Assembly (NCBI RefSeq): GCF_000759535.1
Contig: NZ_CP009455.1
Location: 3,472,001-3,536,000 of the forward strand
Direction of reading: 5' to 3'
DNA from: Pseudomonas cremoricolorata
GTDB taxonomy: Bacteria > Pseudomonadota > Gammaproteobacteria > Pseudomonadales > Pseudomonadaceae
Length of the DNA: 64,000 nucleotides
The notes below the pieces were generated by a model. That model did no database searches, was not told where the DNA came from, and saw only the letters and a program-made list of their open reading frames with translations. A program made the position numbers and the translations under genes. Each line of letters starts with the position of its first letter. Position 1 is the stretch's first letter. Positions 48,501-54,466 of this stretch are shown here, piece by piece.

Positions 48501-49322
48501 ATGCCACCTTGTCGGCTCTGGCTCGAGCGTGTCTGAGTCGGCATCGGTGGCGTAGCAGCGCGCCAGGTCACGCAGCACGATGTTCAGGCTTTGCACATCG
48601 GCCACCAGCAGGTCGATGTCCACGTGCAGGCAGCTGCGTCCGCTGCCCAGCAGGCTCAATTCAAGGCCCATCACCTGACCGTCCGCGACGTTCAGGCGGC
48701 GATGGGACAACCGCTCACGAACCTGAGTGAGCGCCGCCGTGGTGGCCTGTTCGTCGAACTGTCGCAGGTCGTGCACCGGCAGCTTCAGGCGCGACGCCTT
48801 GGCCGCGATGCGTTGCTGGCCGTCTTCATCGAAGTGCGCGCGTAGCATGCCGTGGGTACAGCGCAGGCGGTGCCAGGCATTCTCCAGGCGCTGTGGTTCG
48901 AGCGTGGGGCCGGTCAGCTCCAGATACGCATGGCAGCCGACGCCGCCCAGGGTCTGTTGATCCTGACGCCCGATCCAGTAGGCATGCTGCACATCGGTCA
49001 GGGCGAACGGTGCCTGTGGATCGAACCCGGTCACCGGCGCCAAAGGCTCGATCCTGGCACTGTCTGCCTGCACTTGGCCCATCAGCGCCCACCAGGCGGC
49101 CACGCTCGGGGTTTCCATCAAATGGGCAAAGCTGACCGCTGCGCCGAGCTTGCGCCAGACGCTGGCCAGACGCATGACACTGAGGGAGTCGAGCCCGCGT
49201 TCGATCAGATTATCGTGCTCGGCGATCTCGGTCTGTGCTTCGGGCAACAAAGCCTGCACCTGCTCGGTCAGAGCCGCTTTGCTGAGCGGGCGAGTACTGG
49301 GTGCGGTGGGTCGGGTGTTCAC
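39516..49322 (-). CDS. Siderophore NRPS, ArCP-(Cy-A-PCP)x3, three cysteine modules
   Basis: 3268 residues. Order: aryl carrier (about 1-85, LIERGLDSLSVM), then three Cy-A-PCP modules with carrier serines near 1104, 2150 and 3204 (GGDSL). All three A domains read the code D-L-Y-N-L-S-M-I-W, the cysteine pattern of PchE/HMWP2, from DFDLSVYD, NLWNSVP, LSGDW and AMGGATEASIW. Cy1 keeps the D-x4-D core (DLLVADVQS, near residue 229); Cy2 and Cy3 have N-x4-D (NYMTLDGFS near 1294, NYMALDGYS near 2346). No MT, E or TE domain. Should build salicyl plus three cysteines as thiazoline-type rings. Confidence 0.93.
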   Translation of the reverse strand: MNTRPTAPSTRPLSKAALTEQVQALLPEAQTEIAEHDNLIERGLDSLSVMRLASVWRKLGAAVSFAHLMETPSVAAWWALMGQVQADSARIEPLAPVTGFDPQAPFALTDVQHAYWIGRQDQQTLGGVGCHAYLELTGPTLEPQRLENAWHRLRCTHGMLRAHFDEDGQQRIAAKASRLKLPVHDLRQFDEQATTAALTQVRERLSHRRLNVADGQVMGLELSLLGSGRSCLHVDIDLLVADVQSLNIVLRDLARCYATDADSDTLEPEPTRWHFGEYLAQEQRLRSQARAQAQAYWQARLDSLPGGPELPLAVAPQTLEQTRFTRRTHTLPMPVWHALRQRAAEQQITPAVLLLSAYAEVLARWSSHSRFLINIPLFDRQIEHPGIDDAIADFTSLVLLECDCRTPQTFSQRARQLQSQLHADVAHGSYSGVSVLRDLARARPDEQLVAPVVFACNLGTALVGSDCAAHLGELSYMISQTPQVWLDHQVYETDQGLLLAWDAVEALFPEALLDDMFVAYTHLLNGLASDADAWRNAAVERLPERQARVRAQANASERPRRVRTLHADVFACALHAPERTALIDDAGALSFADLTQRALAVAACLIESGVQPHMPVAVSLPRGRQQIIAVLGVLAAGACYVPIGIKQPASRRAKIHRTAGIAHVLCSAEHCPELLADDQVTLISVEQAQKFTPLATAMDVDPAGPAYVIFTSGSTGEPKGVQIAHHAAANTIDDLNRRYDIDQSSRGLAVSALDFDLSVYDLFGLLGAGGSLVLLNEEQHRDAASWLGLIQRYQVNLWNSVPVLLDMLLVVARHEQALLPLRNVMLSGDWIGLDLPARLQHCTQGQARMIAMGGATEASIWSNVFDVPAQLPAHWTSIPYGKPLANQHYRVVDELGRDCPDWVAGELWIGGVGVADGYRGAPELTAQRFVEHDGQRWYRTGDRGRYWPDGNLEFLGRLDHQVKVRGHRIELGEIETALAALPGVDHAIAVTLGSPLTLAAALVVPCLPENETAWIAEVKLQLSARLPDYMVPSCLSLLSALPLSANGKVDRKQVLQSLQAQATQVTVDHEPPQGERERRVAEVWQQILQRNDISRQQSFFALGGDSLLATQVITQLKRLGWGTAHGLRVLFAQPRLADFAAQLQPMQAGESVAPVLAEPAQRHAPFPLTEVQRAYWMGQRSGLPLNCGTHYLVELDGQDVDLSRIEQAWNRLLLQHDMLRAVIDEDGQQRILPHVPAASIEQQQLGTVDAEQLAAHVNQAWQQACCHTAPKHGLHAFLYGDRRCRLAIIFNYMTLDGFSIKRVLEQLARLYADPQAVTEVPGLTFRDYVNQVRPSASAIERAEAYWRARLEDLPGAAALPLACDPQSLGTVHFHRRQVVLPAADWQALCNRARQHDITPSVLLLTAYAQTLSRWSGGTSHTLNLTLFDRQEVHPDIHQVLGDFTSLAPVAFHPQKDAGLLAHARALQQGIVDALEHREVSSIWIQRERSRTGDRASAALPIVFTSTLGLGGGLFERPAPGFPEMVAAGMSETPQVWLDHQVYEYNGALVLTWDAVDALFPAGLLDDMFGAYQALLAQLQHATWEQPLHLALPQTQRQVRQRVNASEDPRRLRTLHADTFAQAMAHPQRPALIDETGVMTFGRLRQAALAVAACLVDAGVQAHMPVAVSLPRGRLQVIAVLGVLAAGACYVPVGIKQPASRRAKIHRTADIGHVLCSIEQRPELEAGDAVALMPVEQALTFKPLPAPVDVPHSAAAYVIFTSGSTGEPKGVQIAHHAAANTIDDLNSRYGIDRSSRGLAVSALDFDLSVYDLFGLLGAGGSLVLLNEQQQRDAASWLGLIQRYQVNLWNSVPVLLDMLLVVARHEQAVLPLRNVMLSGDWIGLDLPARLQHCTQGQARMIAMGGATEASIWSNVFDVPAQLPAHWTSIPYGKPLSNQHYRVVDELGRDCPDWVAGELWIGGVGVADGYRGAPELTAQRFVEHDGLRWYRTGDRGRYWPDGNLEFLGRLDHQVKVRGHRIELGEIETALSALPGVDHAIAVTTGSPASLAAALVVERRPVDERAYLRQLNQQLSAALPDYMVPSALVLLDELPLSANGKVDRKRVLASLAQRAQPASDAYEAPQDARERQVAAVWEEVLQQPRVGRRDSFFALGGDSLSGTQVIARLKQSGLGSEQGLRQLFANPQLPDFAARLGTQTLSDTPRRLTANIEARHAPFPLTEVQRAYWMGQHGDLPLSCGSHYLLELDGEQVDLPRLEQAWNHLVQRHDMLRVVFDANRTQRVLAQVPPVRIDIDSQAAPDLAQARARLHQAWHGQPVKLGHWPLFALRAVPYGQARWRLGIFLNYMALDGYSIKLLLNELATLFARPGQALPDIGIGFRDYVEQVRPDPVALRRAQAWWRAKLEHLPAAAALPLACDPQTLTDVQFTRRSGRLDQTTWQQLRSLARQHAVTPSVLVLVAYAQVLSQWSGGTAHTLNMTLFDRQDVHPDIHRVLGDFTSLAPVAYDPHNGASLLQQAQAMQQEIADALDHREVSSIWVQRERARRLGSSGAALPVVFTSTLGISDSLFDQALPDGFPDLADGGLSQTPQVWLDHQMYEHHGELLFSWDVVEALFPEGLIDSLFAAFVARLEGLVEQDWSAPTSLVLPPRHLDARLKANATERPRRLRGLHTDIFARALHAPERTALIDDAGTLSFADLTQRALAVAACLIESGVQPHMPVAVSLPRGRQQIIAVLGVLAAGACYVPIGIKQPASRRAKIHRTAGIAHVLCSAEHWPELLADDQVRLIAVEQAQEFTPLAQALDVDPAAPAYVIFTSGSTGEPKGVQIAHHAAANTIDDLNSRYGIDQSSRGLAVSALDFDLSVYDLFGLLGAGGSLVLISDEQQRDAASWLTLIQVHQVNLWNSVPVLLDMLLVVARHEQAVLPLRNVMLSGDWIGLDLPARLQHCTQGQARMIAMGGATEASIWSNVFDVPAQLPAHWTSIPYGKPLANQHYRVVDELGRDCPDWVAGELWIGGVGVADGYRGAPELTAQRFVEHDGQRWYRTGDRGRYWRDGNLEFLGRLDHQVKVRGHRIELGEIETALAALPGVDHAIAVTTGSPATLAAALVMAVVPTDPAPCIGAFKQRLGEVLPDYMVPAHLLLLAQLPLSANGKVDRATVLAQLADVHPQGSGHQAPLAGLESEIAAVWRAVLQRSAVSRHEDFFAMGGDSLSATRIVTLLQERLGAQAVTLRTLYAQAHTVAALAAHIQACGRSHPLRPAHVEQALYEEGIL
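40092..40904 (-). repeat. A-domain coding repeat, module 3 copy (813 nt)
   Basis: Covers the central part of the module 3 A domain. By eye it is nearly identical at the DNA level to the blocks at 43248-44060 and 46395-47207, all 813 bases and spaced about 3.15 kb apart. Many synonymous positions agree, pointing to recent duplication or gene conversion. Confidence 0.85.
43248..44060 (-). repeat. A-domain coding repeat, module 2 copy (813 nt)
   Basis: Second copy of the block. It differs from the others at only scattered bases (for example CTGCGCGGT for CTGGGCGGT), while the flanking Cy domains have diverged much more. Confidence 0.85.
46395..47207 (-). repeat. A-domain coding repeat, module 1 copy (813 nt)
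   Basis: Third copy. The N-terminal part of this A domain (about 47230-47600) also matches the module 3 counterpart (about 40930-41300) more closely than it matches module 2, hinting at separate conversion tracts. Confidence 0.85.
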
Positions 49323-49389
49323 GTGCTCGGTCCCTCGATGGTGCGAAAGTCAATGAATGCAGCGATCAATACAACAGCGTGCGGGCCCA

Positions 49390-52300
49390 TCACTGCAGCG
49401 CCGAGGTCAACGTCCGCGCACTGCGCGCAGGCGCATCGGCAGGCGCCTCGACGGCCACCAGACAACGGGAAATGCTGGCGAATTTCTCGATGGTTTCCTG
49501 CAACTCGCGCGCAGGCGTGGACGGCGCGACGATGCCGGCCCCGGCTTGCAGCCAGGTCTGGTCGCTCTGCCGGAACAGCGAGCGCAGCACCAGCGCGGCA
49601 TCCAGCGAGCCGTCGCAATCGACCATCATCATGCTGCCGCTGTAAGGGCCGCGCGGCTGGTCTTCCAGGCGTTGTATGGCCTCGATGGCCGGTTGTTTCG
49701 GGATACCCGATGCGGTCACCGCCGGGAACAGCGCCGCGAAGGCGTGCCAGGCGTTGGCGCTGGCGCGCAACTGGCCCTTGACCCGCGACGCCAGGTGCTG
49801 CACCGGACCGCGTTCGCTGACCGTCATGAACTCGCAGACTTGCACCGAATTGGCCTCGCAGATGGCCTGCAGTTCTTCGACGGCAAGCTTCACCGACACC
49901 GCGTGTTCAGCGATTTCCTTGACGTCGCGCAGCAGATCGCGGCGCAGGTCCAGGGTCTGCTCGAAGGTCTCGCCCATCGCCCGGGTGCCGGCCAGGGGTT
50001 GGGTGCTGACCTGGCCAGTGGCGCTGACCTCGACCACGGTTTCCGGGCTGAAGCCGACGATCTGCAAGGTGCTGCGGTTGAGCACGAAGGAGCGCGCCGG
50101 CGTGTTCTGGCTGCGGCCCAGGCGGTAGCTCGCCAGCAGATCGACGTCACCGGGCACCGGCACCTTGCGTGACAAGATGACTTTGTCATAACGCCCGGCG
50201 TGAATCTCGTCCACGGCGCGTGCCACTTGGGCCTGATACTGCGCCGCGCCGTGGCTTTCGATCGCAGGCACCAGCAAAGCGCGGCCTGCCAATGCCGGGA
50301 GATTGCCCGGCACACTCAGCAGGCGGTCAAGCGCGGCGACTTCTTCGCAGAGCGCGGCGAGGGTCTGAGGATCGAGTGCGCGCACCAGCGCCTGGTTGGC
50401 GCAAAAGCGCACTTCCCGTTGTGGCACCACCAGTTCCAGCAGGGTCTCTTGGCTGGCGGGGTTGTCGACGCCGTGAATCACGCTGGCCATTTCGAAGCGG
50501 GCGGCACCGTAGGCGCGCCAGCCTTGCAGCGAGAGGGTGCCCAATGCCTGGGCGATCATCTGACAGGGATCGTCCGCGTGCAGTGTCAACTCTTGCTCGC
50601 CGTGGTGCAGGGTGACGCGGTTGCCGCTGGCCAGCAGGCTCGCCTTGCGTCCGAGCGCCACGTGCCAGACACCCTCGCGCTCGTAGAGCGTGGCGTCATC
50701 TTGCAGGTGGCGGCGCAGCAACTCACTGGCCAGCTCCATGGGGTTGGCGGTCAGTGGCAGTGCCTGTTCGATGAAGGTGTCCAGTGGCGCGCGGGTTTCG
50801 ACCGGGCGTGGTTCCAGGCTGCGGGCCAGGCGGCGCTTGTCGACCTTGCCGATGGGCGTGAGTGGCCAGTGATCAACGAATTCGATCTGGTCCGGGCATT
50901 TGAACCCTGCCAGGCCCCTGGCCATGAGCAATGCCCGCACCTGCGCAAGGTCCGGTCGTTGACCGTCGGTGATCAGAAACGCACAACTGCGCTCACCGAG
51001 GCGCTCGTCCGGCAGGCCCACCAGTGCGGCGCTGACGATAGAGGGGTGGAAACACAGCGCCTGCTCGACCTCTTCGGTCGCGATCTTTTCGCCCGCACGG
51101 TTGACCTGTTCCTTGATGCGCCCTTCGACCACCAGGTTGCCGTCGGCGGTCCAGCGCGCCAGATCGCCGGAGCGGTAGTAACCGTCCGGGGTGAACGACC
51201 GAGCGTTTTGCGCCGGAGCACGGTAGTAACCGCGCAGGGTGTAAGGGCCGCGCGTCAGCAGCTCACCTGTTTCACCAGGCGCGACGTCGAGACCGTCCTC
51301 GTTCACCAGCCGTACTTGGTCATCGGCGCACAGCGGCCGACCCTGACTGTGCAGGACTTGCTCCAGCGGATCGTCCAGCCGGGTGTAGCAGAGCAGACCT
51401 TCGGCCATGCCAAACACCTGTTGCAGGCCACAGCCCAGGCCTGGCGTGACTTTGCTGGCCAGCAACGACTCGCAGCGGGCGCCGCCGACTTGCAGGTATT
51501 TCAGGCTGCCGAGATCGGCGTCGTCCCATTCCCGCGCTTCCAGCCAGACCTGCACCAGCGGTGGCACCAGCGAGGTGAGGGTGACGCCTTCGCGCTCGAT
51601 CAGCGCAAAGCACTCATCAGGCCCGGGTGTGTGCGCCAACACCGCTGTGCCGCCGCTGGACAATGTGCCCAGCACGCCGGGGCATGCCAGCGGAAAATTA
51701 TGCGCGACGGGCAGAGCCGCGAGGTACACGCTGTGTTCGTCGAGGCCACACAGTGCGGCCGAGGCGCGAGCGTTGTAGGCGTAGTCGGCGTGGGTCCGCG
51801 GAATGAGTTTCGGCGTGCCGGTGGTGCCACCTGACAGCAACAGCAATGCCGGATCGCGGTGGTGCGGCTCGGGCAGCGCCGGCGGTTGCCCGGCCCACTG
51901 GCTACCGCTGTGCGCGATCTTGGTCAGGGTCGGTCCAGCGGCCTCATCGCTGTCGAGGATCACCTGCTTGATGCAGGGCCGTTCGGCAGCGACCTCCCGT
52001 GCCAGGGCTGCGTAGTCGAACCCCATGAAGCGCTCTTTACAGATATAGGCCACCGGCTCGGCCAGATCGCACAGCGCACCGATGTCGCTGCGGCGTTGCG
52101 CAGGCATGGCCAGAATCGGCAGCGCGCCCAGACGCAGCAGGCCGAACAGCGTGGTGACGAAGGCGATGCCATTGGGCAGTTGCAACAACACCCGGTCACC
52201 TTTTTGGATGCCTTGGCGGGCGAACCCCCACGCCAGGTGATCGGCCTGCCGGTCGAGCTGCGCGTAGCTCAGGCGGGTGTCCTGTTCAACCAGCGCCACC

Positions 52301-52425
52301 GCTTCGCCCCGAGCCTGCGCCCACTGCCGCAGGCATTGCCCCAAGGTGAAGGGCTGCCAGTGGCCCCGGCGCTCGAACTCATCGCACTGGGCATCGGGCC
52401 AGAAAGTGAAGTCGGTGTTCGTCAT
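49390..52425 (-). CDS. Fusion: salicyl-AMP ligase + salicylate synthase
   Basis: 1011 residues. Residues about 1-545 are an aryl-AMP ligase of the EntE/DhbE/YbtE family: LLLLSGGTTGTPKLIPRTHA, HNFPLACPGVLG with Cys248 where 2,3-dihydroxybenzoate enzymes have Ser, and GMAEGLLCYTRLDDP with Leu where DHB enzymes have Val. These replacements mark salicylate specificity. Residues about 555-1011 match Irp9/YbtS/MbtI salicylate synthases (WRAYGAARFEMA, YDKVILSRKV, GFSPETVV, PLAGTRAMG, FPAVTASGIPK). So one protein should turn chorismate to salicylate and load it on the ArCP. First gene of the operon, with GGAGAG RBS and a Fur site upstream. Confidence 0.92.
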   Translation of the reverse strand: MTNTDFTFWPDAQCDEFERRGHWQPFTLGQCLRQWAQARGEAVALVEQDTRLSYAQLDRQADHLAWGFARQGIQKGDRVLLQLPNGIAFVTTLFGLLRLGALPILAMPAQRRSDIGALCDLAEPVAYICKERFMGFDYAALAREVAAERPCIKQVILDSDEAAGPTLTKIAHSGSQWAGQPPALPEPHHRDPALLLLSGGTTGTPKLIPRTHADYAYNARASAALCGLDEHSVYLAALPVAHNFPLACPGVLGTLSSGGTAVLAHTPGPDECFALIEREGVTLTSLVPPLVQVWLEAREWDDADLGSLKYLQVGGARCESLLASKVTPGLGCGLQQVFGMAEGLLCYTRLDDPLEQVLHSQGRPLCADDQVRLVNEDGLDVAPGETGELLTRGPYTLRGYYRAPAQNARSFTPDGYYRSGDLARWTADGNLVVEGRIKEQVNRAGEKIATEEVEQALCFHPSIVSAALVGLPDERLGERSCAFLITDGQRPDLAQVRALLMARGLAGFKCPDQIEFVDHWPLTPIGKVDKRRLARSLEPRPVETRAPLDTFIEQALPLTANPMELASELLRRHLQDDATLYEREGVWHVALGRKASLLASGNRVTLHHGEQELTLHADDPCQMIAQALGTLSLQGWRAYGAARFEMASVIHGVDNPASQETLLELVVPQREVRFCANQALVRALDPQTLAALCEEVAALDRLLSVPGNLPALAGRALLVPAIESHGAAQYQAQVARAVDEIHAGRYDKVILSRKVPVPGDVDLLASYRLGRSQNTPARSFVLNRSTLQIVGFSPETVVEVSATGQVSTQPLAGTRAMGETFEQTLDLRRDLLRDVKEIAEHAVSVKLAVEELQAICEANSVQVCEFMTVSERGPVQHLASRVKGQLRASANAWHAFAALFPAVTASGIPKQPAIEAIQRLEDQPRGPYSGSMMMVDCDGSLDAALVLRSLFRQSDQTWLQAGAGIVAPSTPARELQETIEKFASISRCLVAVEAPADAPARSARTLTSALQ

Positions 52426-52538
52426 CGCTGCTCTCCAGAAGAACCGCACCCGGCACGAGGCCCGGCTGCGTGAGTGACGGTGCCGATTCACGGCGCAAAT
52501 ACACAGGCCCTTGCGCTGTTCGGCACGCAAAAACAAAC

Positions 52539-52557
52539 AATAATGATTCGCATATCA
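52539..52557 (-). promoter_or_regulatory. Fur-box-like site upstream of the biosynthetic operon
   Basis: AATAATGATTCGCATATCA resembles the Fur consensus with the ATAATGATT half and a weaker second half. It lies about 115 bases upstream of ATG 52425 and should place the ligase-NRPS-TE transcript under iron control. Confidence 0.65.
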
Positions 52558-52763
52558 GGCCAATACCCAAAACCGGTTTTGCGTAACCCGATCCGGATTT
52601 TTTAGAACCATTGGCTTGGTGGTCATAACCAAACAACTGCGCAGCTACAGCGGGAGCGTGCTTGCCGCTGCAGCTGATCTGGAGTTTGCTTTTGCGACGA
52701 CGCTTGCAGGTGCCGCATTTCATGTCTGGCGACGCGAATCCGGCACGGACAGCAGACAAAACC

Positions 52764-52792
52764 AAGCCCCGGACCCTTGCAGTCCGGGGCTT
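52764..52792 (-). terminator. Intrinsic terminator after the SnoaL-like gene
   Basis: An 11-bp GC-rich stem (52764-52774 with 52782-52792) read leftward and followed by a T-rich stretch (TTGGTTTTG). It ends the uptake operon before the biosynthetic promoter. Confidence 0.8.
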
Positions 52793-52800
52793 CAGATCAC

Positions 52801-53184
52801 TCAGTTGATCGCAAAGCCTGCCTTCAACAGCGGCGTCGGGTCATAGAAAAAACGTTCGAACACCACCTGATTGCCTTTCCAGGATTGCAGGGCCAGCTCT
52901 TCGATCCGTACCCGCTCGCCGTTCTTCAGCGTCCATTCGGCGTGCCATTCGATAACCACCAGGTTGCCGTCGATCAGCACGCTGGGTGCGCTGATTTCAT
53001 GGACGGCGCTGGTCCACTCGGCAGCTTCTGTGTTGCGCGCAAGGCTCGCGGCACGGCCGATACGCGGTGGCTGGTTGTTCTCCTGAATAACCACGTCTTC
53101 AGCGTAGAACGCCAGCAAGGCGGCTTCGGATCGGCCCTCGACGGTGTAGCGAATCAGTTGCTCGATGATGTCCTTATCAGGCAT
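52801..53184 (-). CDS. SnoaL/NTF2-like protein in the siderophore uptake operon
   Basis: 127 residues, an alpha+beta barrel pattern of the SnoaL/nuclear-transport-factor-2 fold (MPDKDIIEQLIRYTVEGRSE, VIEWHAEWTLKNGERVRIEE). Such folds are enzymes (cyclases, isomerases, hydrolases) or ligand carriers. Overlaps the permease gene by 8 bases, so it is co-translated. It may modify or release the imported ferri-siderophore; no catalytic residues are certain. Confidence 0.75.
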   Translation of the reverse strand: MPDKDIIEQLIRYTVEGRSEAALLAFYAEDVVIQENNQPPRIGRAASLARNTEAAEWTSAVHEISAPSVLIDGNLVVIEWHAEWTLKNGERVRIEELALQSWKGNQVVFERFFYDPTPLLKAGFAIN

Positions 53185-54466
53185 TTCGTACCTCCAGTGC
53201 GGTGTTGGCGGATGGGTGAGTGCCCTCGCGCAGCGGCATGCGTTGCAGGGCGATGCCGATCACGATCATCAGCACCAGGCCCAGCCCTGCGGTGCAGATG
53301 AACAGGCTGGCATAACCCAGCCAACCGGCCAGCATGCCGGCCAGCATGCCAGCGCCGATGTTGAACACCTGCTCGGTGCATTGCAGCACGGTGAAGTCAG
53401 TGCCGGCCTGTTCAGTGGACGCCCAGCGCATGAACAGTGTGAAGAACGCCACGTAGGCGACGCCTGCGGCCACCGAGTTGATCAGCTCGACCACCAGCGC
53501 CAGGTTGAAGTCCAGTTTCAGCCCCGTGGCGGGCAACAGCCACAGCAGGATCGAGCAGGCCGACAGCAGACCGGCGATCCAGGCCACCCGGCGTACGCCG
53601 AAACGCTCGATCAACAGGCTGCCGAAGGGCGCGCTGAACAGGGCGATGCACAGCGTGCCCGCACCGTTGATGGTGCCGATCTCGCTCATCGACAGGCCGC
53701 CGTCGACCATCAGTGGGCCGATCATGCTGCCTTTCATGGTGGTGGCGAAGAAGAACGTTGCCGCCACCAGAATCGCCCAACCGGCACCCGGCCTTGCGAG
53801 CATGCGCCAGAGGCTGGCGTGTCGTGCGCCGCTGCCTTCAGGCCCCACGGCGCGAGGCTGTCGGGGCGCGTCCGGGCCGCCGATCACCGGCGCCGTGCAC
53901 AACAAGACCAGCGCGCCCAGAATGACGAAGGTCAGGGCTTGCCCACCGTGTTCGTACAGGGTCACGGTCAAGGCGCCGCCGAGCATCATGCCCACCGAGA
54001 ACCCGCCGATCTGCAGGGCGTTGGCCCAGCCCAGTGCGCGGCCTTGCAGCAGCTCGATGGCCAAGCCATCGGTGGCGATGTCCTGTGTTGCACTGAGCGT
54101 GTTGGCCAGAAACAGCAGCGCCAGCATCCAGGCCCCGACGCCGCCGCTTTGCGGCAACAGCGCGATGACCAAGAAGATCGCCGCAAGGCCCACCTGCATG
54201 GGCACGATCCAGCTGCGTCGGGGGCCAAGCCGCCCGCCGTCGAAGCGGTCGACCCACGGCGCCCAGAGGAACTTCACCGCCCACGGCAGCACCAGCAGAC
54301 CGAGCATGCCGATCATTTGCAGTGAAACGCCCTGAGCCCGCAGGATGACCGGCAGTGCTACGAAGCCCAGGCCGATGGGCAAGCCCTGCGAGACGTACAG
54401 CGCACCGAGCATGATCAACGTGCGTCGGGTCCGCTGGCGCGGCGAATGTTGTGTCGTGTCTTTCAT
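53177..54466 (-). CDS. RhtX/FptX-type inner-membrane siderophore permease (MFS)
   Basis: 429 residues, about 12 helices, with ALYVSQGLPIGLGFVALPVIL, VKFLWAPWVDRF and LSATQDIATDGLA, as in FptX and RhtX, which import ferri-pyochelin or rhizobactin as single-protein permeases. Overlaps the receptor stop by one base (TGATG). With no ABC transporter in the locus this is the probable inner-membrane step. Confidence 0.88.
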   Translation of the reverse strand: MKDTTQHSPRQRTRRTLIMLGALYVSQGLPIGLGFVALPVILRAQGVSLQMIGMLGLLVLPWAVKFLWAPWVDRFDGGRLGPRRSWIVPMQVGLAAIFLVIALLPQSGGVGAWMLALLFLANTLSATQDIATDGLAIELLQGRALGWANALQIGGFSVGMMLGGALTVTLYEHGGQALTFVILGALVLLCTAPVIGGPDAPRQPRAVGPEGSGARHASLWRMLARPGAGWAILVAATFFFATTMKGSMIGPLMVDGGLSMSEIGTINGAGTLCIALFSAPFGSLLIERFGVRRVAWIAGLLSACSILLWLLPATGLKLDFNLALVVELINSVAAGVAYVAFFTLFMRWASTEQAGTDFTVLQCTEQVFNIGAGMLAGMLAGWLGYASLFICTAGLGLVLMIVIGIALQRMPLREGTHPSANTALEVRNA

